Positions 8,890 through 16,573 of a DNA stretch of 63,390 bases are shown here, piece after piece. Both the position numbers and the translations under genes were made by a program. Source of the DNA: an uncultured Bacteroidales bacterium (lineage in GTDB: Bacteria; Bacteroidota; Bacteroidia; Bacteroidales; UBA932); NCBI GenBank assembly GCA_944322585.1, contig CALUPB010000015.1, positions 1-63,390 of the forward strand. The letters are read 5' to 3'. The stretch's first letter is position 1, and every line of letters begins with the position of its first letter. The notes beneath the pieces were generated by a model that had not been told where the DNA came from, did no database searches, and worked only from the letters and a program-made list of their open reading frames with translations.

Positions 8890-10641
8890 ATGGACAGGTT
8901 AGTCAGTAGTTGTAGTGGATGGAAGGTGCTGCGTCCGTTGGCGGGTGCAGTGCCTTTCATTGTTATGTTGTTGTCATTCAGTTCATGTGACAGGCACGAT
9001 TATACGGAGGAGTCCCCGTACAGCGCGGAGGATCTGGATTTCGATGCCTCGATTCAGAATTATCTGAAATCTTCTTTTTCATCGGAGATAACGGATGTCA
9101 CGGTGACTGATGACAAAGTGCGGATTACAGGCTGTCATGACGGGGAGGAAGACTTTTTCCTTGCAGAGATACCTCCGTACATGGATCTGCTCCGGCTTGA
9201 CACGCCGTTGACATCGGTCCCTGCCCGGGAACTTTTTGGCGGGCAGGCGTCCGGAGGCTCTTTTTCCGGGGATTTTACTGTGGAATTGGACAGGCATGTT
9301 TCCGTCAGCGGCGGTCTGCAATATGACAGGCTGCTTTCGAAATGGGCGCTGTTTGAGGAAACCGGAGACGGCAGCCGTCTGGTATCGGCTGCACATTATG
9401 CGGATGAGGTTGCGCTGGAGCGCGATCCGGAGCCTGTCCCTTTGAAGAACAAAAAAGGAATAGGCGGCATATCTGCCAACAGGTTCGTGTCGGATTTCGA
9501 TGACCTCGGGATCGGAAGCGCGACTCTGAACATGTATGTGACTTCATTTACATTCCTTTCTCCCGTGGCGGGCACTGTGGCGCACGAATATGGAGGCAGG
9601 ACATATTATTTCGACGAGAATTACCTGAAATCGGTTCTGGATGCCTCCCTTCTCGAGGCCGGGAAACGCAATATGGCTGTGGCCGCAATCCTGCTTGTCC
9701 AGCCGGCTTCGGCAGCTGTCGACCGGCAGCTCGGCAACCTTCTGATGAATGACGGCTGCAACGGGGGTACCCTGACTCTTCCGGACATGACATCGGCGGA
9801 GGCGGTCAACTGTTTCGCCGCCATTGTGGACTTCCTGGCGGAGAGGTACACGAGGGAGGACAGCCAGTACGGCAGGATAGCGCAGTGGATCGTGATGAAC
9901 GAGGTGGATATAGCTTCAATTTGGGCGAATATCGGTACAAGACCGGAGCTGGTGTTTACGGATTATTATATCAAGATATTGAGGATGGTCAACAATATCG
10001 TAAGACAATACGACCGGAATGCCGAGACTTTTGTCTCGATGAGCCATTCATGGACAGGCCTTGCGGGGAACTATCCGGTGAAGTCCATGCTTGGGACCAT
10101 AAACACGATGGGAAAGATGGAGGGAGACTACCGCTGGGCCCTGGCGTATCACAGCTATGCGGGAGATCTTCTGAACCCGAGATGCTGGGAGTGCCCGTGG
10201 TCCACATTTTCGATGGATACCCATTTCGTTACCTTCAAGAATCTCGAAGTGATGAACGAGTGGATATATATGCCGGAAAACATGTATCAGGGTACACAGA
10301 AACGTTCGGTATGGCTTTCTGAAGCAGGTCTGAACTCCAGATCGTATTCGGAAGAGGATCTTCAGGAACAGGCTGCGGGATGGGCATACGCATGGAAGAA
10401 GATAAAGGCACTGCCGGGCATAGACGGTATCCAGTGGCACAACTGGTTCGACAATGAAGGTGACGGAAGCGGAGCCCTGCTCGGTCTCCGGAAATACAAT
10501 GATGATGTCTATGGCGGTGAGGCCAAGCCTGTATGGGAACTGTACAGGGTATCCGGCACGTCAGAAGAGGACGTGGCCTTCAGCCCGTATCTCGATATAA
10601 TCGGAATTGAGGACTGGGACATTATCCAGCCGGTCCTTTGA
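8890..10641 (+). CDS. DUF5722 lipoprotein, candidate clan GH-A glycosidase
   Basis: A 583-residue lipoprotein. I chose the ATG at 8890 because it puts a signal with lipobox ending SFSSC (Cys33) at the N-terminus; an upstream in-frame start at 8842 would add a hydrophilic leader. The body matches what I know of DUF5722: the NEVD segment with Glu338 on one strand, and Glu478 in LSEAG followed by QAAGWAYAWKK and a QWHNWFD segment. Paired Glu residues in an NE...SEAG layout suggest a TIM-barrel retaining glycosidase, but activity is inferred. It lies 103 bp downstream of the GH3 gene and is 40% or more alike, by eye, to the next gene. Confidence 0.75.
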   Translation: MDRLVSSCSGWKVLRPLAGAVPFIVMLLSFSSCDRHDYTEESPYSAEDLDFDASIQNYLKSSFSSEITDVTVTDDKVRITGCHDGEEDFFLAEIPPYMDLLRLDTPLTSVPARELFGGQASGGSFSGDFTVELDRHVSVSGGLQYDRLLSKWALFEETGDGSRLVSAAHYADEVALERDPEPVPLKNKKGIGGISANRFVSDFDDLGIGSATLNMYVTSFTFLSPVAGTVAHEYGGRTYYFDENYLKSVLDASLLEAGKRNMAVAAILLVQPASAAVDRQLGNLLMNDGCNGGTLTLPDMTSAEAVNCFAAIVDFLAERYTREDSQYGRIAQWIVMNEVDIASIWANIGTRPELVFTDYYIKILRMVNNIVRQYDRNAETFVSMSHSWTGLAGNYPVKSMLGTINTMGKMEGDYRWALAYHSYAGDLLNPRCWECPWSTFSMDTHFVTFKNLEVMNEWIYMPENMYQGTQKRSVWLSEAGLNSRSYSEEDLQEQAAGWAYAWKKIKALPGIDGIQWHNWFDNEGDGSGALLGLRKYNDDVYGGEAKPVWELYRVSGTSEEDVAFSPYLDIIGIEDWDIIQPVL

Positions 10642-10729
10642 CAATTGCTGCACGTGCGGTCCGGGAAAATCCGGATTGGGGACAAGACTTATGCAGTCGT
10701 ATGGCAGTGACAGAATATATAATAAAAAT

Positions 10730-12931
10730 ATGAAAACTATGTTTGATTTTGTGAAAATGGCGGGATGCGCTGCTGCATTTCTGATGGTTGTGGGATGCGA
10801 GGAAACGGAAATTCCCGGCAAGGCTCCGGAATTGCCTGTCGGGGAGTACAATCCGGTCAGCCTTGGTATAGATGTTTCCCAGGACGGGCATGTCGGGGGA
10901 ATAACACAGGAGGATGACGGGAGCTATACCATTGTGCTCCCGGACAACGGGGATCCGTATATCTATCTCCTGCCGCTTGAGGAGGATATTGAGGCTGACA
11001 ATAATGTCCTTGCCTTCGAGTACATGGCAGAAGATCCGATAGACAAGATGGAGGTGTTTTTCTGGAATGACGGGAGCAAATACGATGCAGCCTACTCTGC
11101 CTTTATTGCAGGCGCTGAAGCAGCATCGGAGTGGACTCCGTATTCTGCAAGGCTGAAGAACGAGATAGAGAAATTCTACTGGGGAATGGCTGGAGACTAT
11201 CTCAGGCTCGATCTCGGGGAAACCAACCGTAACGGCAGCAAGATATGCATCAGGAATATTGTCCTGAGGCCCATGAATGATGAGGAACTTGCCGACCAGG
11301 CAGAAGATGATGCTTTGGTTGAGGACAAGAACCGCTATGCGCAGTCAGTCGAAGATTATCTGGATGCAGAATATCCTTGTGCCGTTACAAGTGTAGAGGT
11401 GACCGGGGACAAGGTTATCGTCTCCGGGTCATATTCCGGTGCTGAAGGGACATACTTCCTTGCCGACGTGCCTCCTTTCGAGGATATTTTCAGCAACGGG
11501 AAGGTGGATGCGGAATACAGGACAGAACTCGATTCCCCGTCATTTACTCTTCAGCTTGACAGATATGTGACTTACGGTGAGGTCAAGTATGACAGGCTGT
11601 TCTCGAAATGGGCCCTGTACAGGGAGGGCTCCGGGGAAGATGAACTCGTTTCGCATGCACAATATGCATCCCCTGACAAGATTGCGGGCAAGACAACTCC
11701 GTTGGAGAGGATAAATCCTGCCAACAAGAAAGGCTTGGGAGGAATAGTCTCGCGGGGAGGAATGCTTGCTGATGAAATCCGGGATCTCGGCCTGACCAGC
11801 GGTACGATAAACATATTGCCGACAATTTTCATGAGCACGTCACAGACAGGGAATTTTACCCTCCCTTACACATATCTTGACAAGACTTATTACATAAATG
11901 AATCTTATCTGCAGGAAAATATCGACGCTCCTCTTGAGACTGCAAGCCTGTACGGGATGTCTGTGGCGGGAATTATCCTCATCCAGAAGGCTTCGGAGAG
12001 CGCGGATAACGGGTTCGGCTCGCTTGTCCAGCATCCTGAGTTCACGGATGGAGTCTATACGATGCCGAATATGACCACGCCTGAATCATTCAATGCATAT
12101 GCGGCAGCCGTCAGCTTCCTGTGCGAGCGTTACAGCAGTAAGGAAAGGCGCATATCGCATTGGATAATCCACAACGAGATAGACGGGGGCGTGCACTGGA
12201 CAAACATGGGGGCGGATGTTCCGGCGGCAACGTATATGGACACGTATATGAAATCCATGAGGACCGTATATAATATGATGTGCCAGTATGACCCGAATGC
12301 CGAGGCTTTCGTGTCGCTTGCCCATGGCTGGACCAAATCCGCTGGAGGAGGCTGGTATTCAGTCGTTGATGTCCTTGATTTCATGAACAGGTACAGTTCC
12401 GCCGAAGGCGATTTCTTCTGGGCTCCGGCTTATCACAGCTATTCCAGCAATATGGGCAAGCCGCGCGTATGGGAGGATGACAATGTGTCTTTCTCCATGA
12501 ATACCAATTATGTTTCAATGAAGAACCTTGAAGTCCTGGACAAGTGGGTGAAGACAGATGCCAACAAGTACAGGGGACAGATCATGCGCAAGGTATGGCT
12601 GTCCGAGGCCGGCGTAGGTTCCGGAACGACGACGGAATACAATGATTCAGACCTTTCCGACCAGGCTGCCGGTACGGCATACAGCTGGCGAAAGATAAAT
12701 GCACTCGAGGGTATAGAGGGCATCCAGTGGCACAACTGGTTTGACAGCAAGGATGAGGGGGCGCAGCTGGGTCTCAGGAAATATGACGATGCCACTTATA
12801 ACGGAGAGGCGAAACCGGCATGGTACACTTATCAGGCAGCCGGCACTGACAACGAGGACACATACTTTGAAGAGCAGGGGTATGCTGCCACTGTCGGTGA
12901 AGAATGGGACAATATCCATACGGTAGACTGA
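10730..12931 (+). CDS. DUF5722 lipoprotein paralogue with extra N-terminal domain
   Basis: A 733-residue paralogue of the preceding protein. The ATG at 10730 gives a lipoprotein signal with lipobox MVVGC (Cys23). Residues of about 25-215 form an additional domain absent from the neighbour, possibly a beta-sandwich carbohydrate-binding module (inference). The DUF5722 part repeats the key features: Glu483 in HNEIDGG, Glu626 in LSEAG, and the QWHNWFD segment near the C-terminus. The two genes are 88 bp apart and clearly arose by tandem duplication. The likely role is cleavage of a glycan handled by the upstream GH3 and GH88 enzymes. Confidence 0.75.
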   Translation: MKTMFDFVKMAGCAAAFLMVVGCEETEIPGKAPELPVGEYNPVSLGIDVSQDGHVGGITQEDDGSYTIVLPDNGDPYIYLLPLEEDIEADNNVLAFEYMAEDPIDKMEVFFWNDGSKYDAAYSAFIAGAEAASEWTPYSARLKNEIEKFYWGMAGDYLRLDLGETNRNGSKICIRNIVLRPMNDEELADQAEDDALVEDKNRYAQSVEDYLDAEYPCAVTSVEVTGDKVIVSGSYSGAEGTYFLADVPPFEDIFSNGKVDAEYRTELDSPSFTLQLDRYVTYGEVKYDRLFSKWALYREGSGEDELVSHAQYASPDKIAGKTTPLERINPANKKGLGGIVSRGGMLADEIRDLGLTSGTINILPTIFMSTSQTGNFTLPYTYLDKTYYINESYLQENIDAPLETASLYGMSVAGIILIQKASESADNGFGSLVQHPEFTDGVYTMPNMTTPESFNAYAAAVSFLCERYSSKERRISHWIIHNEIDGGVHWTNMGADVPAATYMDTYMKSMRTVYNMMCQYDPNAEAFVSLAHGWTKSAGGGWYSVVDVLDFMNRYSSAEGDFFWAPAYHSYSSNMGKPRVWEDDNVSFSMNTNYVSMKNLEVLDKWVKTDANKYRGQIMRKVWLSEAGVGSGTTTEYNDSDLSDQAAGTAYSWRKINALEGIEGIQWHNWFDSKDEGAQLGLRKYDDATYNGEAKPAWYTYQAAGTDNEDTYFEEQGYAATVGEEWDNIHTVD

Positions 12932-12951
12932 CAACATACATTTTCTGTGAC

Positions 12952-12985
12952 GGGAGGGACTGTGCCTTTTGGCACGGCCCCTCCC
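12952..12985 (+). terminator. GC-rich hairpin after the glycosidase block
   Basis: GGGAGGGACTGTGCC / GGCACGGCCCCTCCC with a TTTT loop, 20 bp after the stop of the second DUF5722 gene. There is no real T-tract, so it may be a weak or factor-assisted terminator. Confidence 0.5.
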
Positions 12986-13083
12986 TGCGTTTCAGAACCT
13001 GTTCGCGGTTCTGCCGCTCCGGGGCCATAGCCCGGGCCGGCTTGCCCCGGACATCCGGTCATGAACGGAATTGCTGTTGTCCT

Positions 13084-13113
13084 TTGTTCATGTCCGGAAA
13101 ATGAGTATCTTTA
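13084..13113 (+). promoter_or_regulatory. Promoter for ndk
   Basis: TTG at 13084-13086 and TATCTTTA at 13106-13113, 19 bp apart, only 7 bp before the ATG at 13121. This implies a very short leader or leaderless transcript. Confidence 0.5.
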
Positions 13114-13120
13114 CAAGATT

Positions 13121-13582
13121 ATGGAAAGGACACTTGTTATATTGAAGCCGGGCACCCTGCAGAGGGGGCTGGTGGGCGAGGTCATCTCGCGTTTTGAGAA
13201 AAAGGGATTGAAGCTTGTGGCAATGAAGATGAAACAGCTTACCCCGGAAATCCTTGACGAACATTATGCCCATCTCAGGGAAAGGCCGTTCTTCCAGTGG
13301 CTCAAGGACGGGATGATGGCCGCTCCAGTGATTCTCTGCTGCTGGGAAGGCTTTGAGGCAGTGAAGACAGTAAGGGAAATGGCCGGTGTGACCAATGCCC
13401 GCAGGGCTGCGCCCGGAACGATCCGGGGCGACTATGGAATGAGTTCACAGGAGAATATAGTGCATACTTCCGATTCTCCGGAAAATGCCAGGATCGAGCT
13501 TGACCGCTTCTTTTCCCCTGAAGATTATTGCGAATATCCGTCCCCGCTTCAGCAATACCTCTATGCGCCGGACGAGAATTGA
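13121..13582 (+). CDS. ndk: Nucleoside diphosphate kinase
   Basis: A cytosolic enzyme of 153 residues that transfers the gamma-phosphate between nucleoside tri- and diphosphates through a phospho-histidine. The active-site His115 sits in NIVHTSDS, and the N-terminal ERTLVILKPG strand is typical. I placed the start at 13121, because the longer in-frame version would include the promoter. The family usually has His-Gly-Ser-Asp; here the Gly is Thr, a conservative change next to the catalytic His. The gene is single and convergent with the SMR gene. Confidence 0.93.
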   Translation: MERTLVILKPGTLQRGLVGEVISRFEKKGLKLVAMKMKQLTPEILDEHYAHLRERPFFQWLKDGMMAAPVILCCWEGFEAVKTVREMAGVTNARRAAPGTIRGDYGMSSQENIVHTSDSPENARIELDRFFSPEDYCEYPSPLQQYLYAPDEN

Positions 13583-13611
13583 AATAATGGCATGGTCCCG
13601 TCATTCCGGGT

Positions 13612-13935
13612 TCAGGAGACGATCTTGAGCCCGATTATGGAGGCGATGAGTGTCGTTATGAAGAACAGGCGGAGGAAAGATACCGGCTCATGGAAGAAAA
13701 TTATCCCGAGCACCACTGTTCCCACGGCCCCTATTCCCGTCCACACGGGATAGGCGGTGCCTATCGGCAAGGTCTGGACGGCCTTGGCAAGCAGCAGCAT
13801 GCTCAAAGTCAGACAAATCAGGAACCCGGCACCCCATAGCCAGTATGCGGTGCCGGAAACTTCTTTCATCTTGCCGAGACAGAATGCGAATCCGGATTCA
13901 AAGCACCCGGCAATAATCAGAATAATCCAGTTCAT
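13612..13935 (-). CDS. SMR family exporter, Gdx/SugE-like
   Basis: A 107-residue inner-membrane protein with four predicted helices, the standard size for small multidrug resistance transporters, which act as dual-topology dimers coupled to protons. The central Glu is in the first helix (CFESGFAF). The second-half motif AYPVWTGIGAVGTVVLG resembles the guanidinium-exporting Gdx subfamily more than EmrE-like drug pumps. I saw no guanidine riboswitch upstream. A promoter element on the same strand lies at 13962-13969. Confidence 0.8.
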   Translation of the reverse strand: MNWIILIIAGCFESGFAFCLGKMKEVSGTAYWLWGAGFLICLTLSMLLLAKAVQTLPIGTAYPVWTGIGAVGTVVLGIIFFHEPVSFLRLFFITTLIASIIGLKIVS

Positions 13936-13961
13936 AATAGTATGAATTGCACAATCGACTG

Positions 13962-13969
13962 CAAATTTA
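13962..13969 (-). promoter_or_regulatory. -7 element for the SMR gene
   Basis: Minus-strand TAAATTTG, 27 bp upstream of the start at 13935. Confidence 0.4.
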
Positions 13970-14029
13970 TATCAAATATTTCTGCTGTCAAAGCCTGCTC
14001 TGTTACGGAAACCCCGGTACCGGTAGAGA

Positions 14030-14050
14030 GTCCTGACTTAGTCAGGACTA
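14030..14050 (-). terminator. Perfect hairpin after the MBL remnant
   Basis: AGTCCTGAC / GTCAGGACT with a 3-bp loop, directly after the stop of the gene remnant at 14054. It could terminate transcription or mark a deletion edge. There is no T-tract. Confidence 0.4.
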
Positions 14051-14053
14051 AAG

Positions 14054-14344
14054 TTAAATCATGCCCGCCATTGTGAGTCCGTTTTCGCGTGCATAGTCTA
14101 AAATCATGATCCGGGATGCTGTGGCGACGGGCTTGTCCATATCGAAATTCGCATTCTGTCCTTCCGGCATTGCCATCCAGCCGTCATATTCTGCTTTTGA
14201 TACATAGACGAACAGCAGGAGTTTCCTGTCTTTCCTTACGGGAAAGGCGCTCATTGATGCCGGTACACCGCCTTCGAGTCCGATAACGCTGCAACCCCAG
14301 GTCCTTCCCGGCTGAAATCCGTATCGTACTGCTGTTTTGTCGTA
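14054..14344 (-). pseudogene. C-terminal remnant of an MBL-fold metallohydrolase
   Basis: The open frame runs from a stop at 14345-14347 to 14054 on the minus strand. The upstream residues read PGRTWGCSVIGLEGG, like a decayed PGHTPGH strand. The C-terminal part has FDMDKPVATASRIMILD and ends LTMAGMI, like the end of lactonase-type MBL proteins. An ATG at 14254 would give a 66-residue protein, but the metal-binding N-terminal half is missing. I consider it a broken gene. Confidence 0.4.
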
Positions 14345-14379
14345 TCAACAAATTTTTTTTGCCGATACGACAATTTTTT
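14337..14379 (+). terminator. Hairpin followed by T-tract, possible deletion scar
   Basis: TTGTCGTATC / GATACGACAA arms at 14337-14346 and 14364-14373 are followed by TTTTTT on the plus strand. It lies at the upstream limit of the MBL remnant, so it may be the terminator of a lost plus-strand gene or of the antisense direction. Confidence 0.45.
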
Positions 14380-14419
14380 GTTCCGGCTGCAAAACTTTTT
14401 GTCCGATCCGCAAGGCGGA

Positions 14420-14450
14420 TTGAAAAGGCCGGTCCCCCTGATTAAATTTG
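14420..14450 (+). promoter_or_regulatory. Promoter of the DUF3575 / MACPF operon
   Basis: TTG at 14420-14422 and TAAATTTG at 14443-14450, 20 bp apart, 25 bp upstream of the first ATG at 14476. Confidence 0.6.
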
Positions 14451-14475
14451 TTAATGGCACAACCTGTAAAATTCA

Positions 14476-15033
14476 ATGTTTATGAAAAGTAAAATCTGGA
14501 AATTCTGTGGCGTCATGCTTCTTGTGTTCATGATGCCGGACAATGCAGATGCCCAGACCGTAGGTGTGACGACAAATGCTTTGGGCTGGGCTGCTCTTTC
14601 ACCCAATGTAGGGGTGGAAGTCGGTTTTGCCAGACAATGGTCTGTCAGCGTTGACGGTCTGGTCAATCCTTGGACATGGTCAAACGGGCGTAAAAGCAAT
14701 CTGTGGCTTGTCCAGCCCGAGGTCCGTTTCTGGCCAAGGCACAATTTCGCAGGACATGTCTTTGGAATCCACGGACAGTATGGGCAATATGACTGGTCCA
14801 TGAGCAAAATGGGATATGTCGGGGATTTCAAGGGGGCCGGCGTTTCCTATGGCTATGCCTTCATGTTCCATGAACGCTGGAATGTGGAAGGGACAATCGG
14901 TTTCGGCTGGAACCGGCTTGATTTCGCCAACCGTTATGACCCTTTCGACAGGCAGTCCTGCTTCGGCCCGGCATCAAGGGATTACTGGGGCATTACAAGA
15001 ATAGGCATAAAATTCACTTACTTCATTAAATGA
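14476..15033 (+). CDS. DUF3575 outer-membrane beta-barrel protein
   Basis: A 185-residue protein with a signal peptide ending near NADAQ. The pattern TNALGWAALSPNVGVE, then QPEVRFW, GHVFGIHG, GAGVSYGYAF and a final GIKFTYFIK, is the DUF3575 signature. The alternating hydrophobic strands suggest a small outer-membrane beta-barrel. DUF3575 proteins are usually the first gene of Bacteroidales surface-structure (fimbria-like) clusters, followed by a DUF3868/TPR-type lipoprotein, as here. A second ATG two codons in (14482) is equally possible. The next gene begins 7 bp downstream. Confidence 0.8.
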   Translation: MFMKSKIWKFCGVMLLVFMMPDNADAQTVGVTTNALGWAALSPNVGVEVGFARQWSVSVDGLVNPWTWSNGRKSNLWLVQPEVRFWPRHNFAGHVFGIHGQYGQYDWSMSKMGYVGDFKGAGVSYGYAFMFHERWNVEGTIGFGWNRLDFANRYDPFDRQSCFGPASRDYWGITRIGIKFTYFIK

Positions 15034-15040
15034 TACGGAA

Positions 15041-16552
15041 ATGGATGCGATAAGAACAATCATGACACTGACGGCTGCATTTATGGCCATATCCTGTTCC
15101 GGACTCAGGAAAGCTGCCGGTTCCGAAGAAAAAGTTTCCGTAGACTGTGTTGCAGAAATAGACTATTCGGGCGCAGGGACTGCAGATATAGACATTACGG
15201 CGGAAGTGCCGGAAAGATTCAGGAATCCGAATACCGGAATCATGTTGGTCCCGACACTTGTCTCAAAGGACGGAACGAAAAGGATTCCGCTTCTTTCATG
15301 TATTGTGGAAGGTTCTCTGCACAATACTTTCAACGGCAGAAATGACATATATGAACCGGACCTCTCAGACAGCATATCCGTAAGAAAAAGATACAGCCGG
15401 CACGGTGCTACGGGATTGGAAAGCCGTAATGCCGTCAGCTTCGAGGAATGGATGAGGGAAAGTTCTGTCCATGTGGACATTTATGCCGATGCTTATGGCC
15501 GCAGGGTGCTTCTTTCTTCCGAGGTATTCCCGGTTTCTGCAGCGGACCCGAATACTTTTGCGGATCAGGAATTTATAGAAAAATATTTCCATGTGTGGCC
15601 GACGGAAATGCCGGAGACAGCGGACTTTTCTCCTTTTGCAGACGGGTTCCTTTTCATGGTGGATTCCGACTCCATTGATGATGGGAGTATCCGCTCAGAA
15701 ATGACGGAGTATGTCCGCAGCGTGCTTTCCAGGAGCGATGTCAAGGATTATTCGGTGTCTGTGGAAGTGTCCAATTCCCCGGACGGCAGTGTGGAGTATA
15801 ACAGGAATCTCGGCAACAACAGGATTCAGGCCGTGAAAAACCTGCTTTCTGAAGCCGGAGTCGATATGGACAGATGCGGATTTTCTGTAATTGAAGAGAA
15901 TTGGGACGGTGTCAGGCAGGCTGTGGCTGAAGGATTTTCTGAACATAAGGATGAAATCCTTGCTGTCGTGGATTCCGTTGCAGACCCTGACTTGAGGGAG
16001 AATATCATCCGCGACAGGTTTTACAGAGAATGGCAGGACCTGAGGCGTGATGTATATCCGGGTCTCAGATATTGCAGCCTTGAAATCACGTGCAGCGTCC
16101 GTCCGGATTCATTCAGTGTGTCAGGGAATCAGGTTCATGTGCAGGAAAGTGAAGCCGATGCGGCCGTACTGAATGAATCGATGATAGAGGAAGTGATGTC
16201 CGGGGATTACAAGGGCGCCGAATCTGTGGCCGACCGCATTCCGAATTCGGGTATTGCCGAAAAGATACTGTACAACAAGGCTTTGGTGTATCTGAAAAAC
16301 GGACGCAAGGACGAGGCGGGAGCCTTGTTGAGGAGATGCTCCGGAATCAGTGAAGCCAGATATAATCTTGCTGTGCTTTATATTATGTCCCGGGACTATG
16401 CGGCAGCTGAGCCGTTGCTTGAGGACTGCGACTGCATCAACAGGGCTGTAGTGAAAACCGCCCTCGGGAAAGAGGCCGAGGCCAAAGACATCCTTATTCT
16501 TCTTCCTGATTCCGATGCCAAGGCCGGACTTGTAGAAATGCTTGAAAAATAA
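15041..16552 (+). CDS. TPR-containing lipoprotein of a DUF3575-linked cluster
   Basis: A 503-residue lipoprotein with lipobox MAISC (Cys19). The middle region (about 185-350) contains an RNLGNNRIQAVKNLL segment, as seen in OmpA-like or DUF3868-associated proteins of fimbrial clusters. The C-terminal 120 residues form TPR-like helices (LYNKALVYLKNGRKDEA, ARYNLAVLYIMSRDYAAAE). The role may be assembly or periplasmic scaffolding for the neighbouring DUF3575 barrel; this is inference from context. I could not assign the N-terminal domain firmly. Confidence 0.65.
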   Translation: MDAIRTIMTLTAAFMAISCSGLRKAAGSEEKVSVDCVAEIDYSGAGTADIDITAEVPERFRNPNTGIMLVPTLVSKDGTKRIPLLSCIVEGSLHNTFNGRNDIYEPDLSDSISVRKRYSRHGATGLESRNAVSFEEWMRESSVHVDIYADAYGRRVLLSSEVFPVSAADPNTFADQEFIEKYFHVWPTEMPETADFSPFADGFLFMVDSDSIDDGSIRSEMTEYVRSVLSRSDVKDYSVSVEVSNSPDGSVEYNRNLGNNRIQAVKNLLSEAGVDMDRCGFSVIEENWDGVRQAVAEGFSEHKDEILAVVDSVADPDLRENIIRDRFYREWQDLRRDVYPGLRYCSLEITCSVRPDSFSVSGNQVHVQESEADAAVLNESMIEEVMSGDYKGAESVADRIPNSGIAEKILYNKALVYLKNGRKDEAGALLRRCSGISEARYNLAVLYIMSRDYAAAEPLLEDCDCINRAVVKTALGKEAEAKDILILLPDSDAKAGLVEMLEK

Positions 16553-16573
16553 GAACCATAAAATATTTGAATT

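Noticed and set aside
13936-14050. Guanidine riboswitch before the SMR gene
   Set aside because: I looked for the paired ACGR-loop hairpins of mini-ykkC and for ykkC-III conserved bases and did not find them.
14251-14460. 69-residue minus-strand frame upstream of the MBL remnant
   Set aside because: It crosses a hairpin and a T-tract and is in a different frame from the remnant; no recognisable protein.
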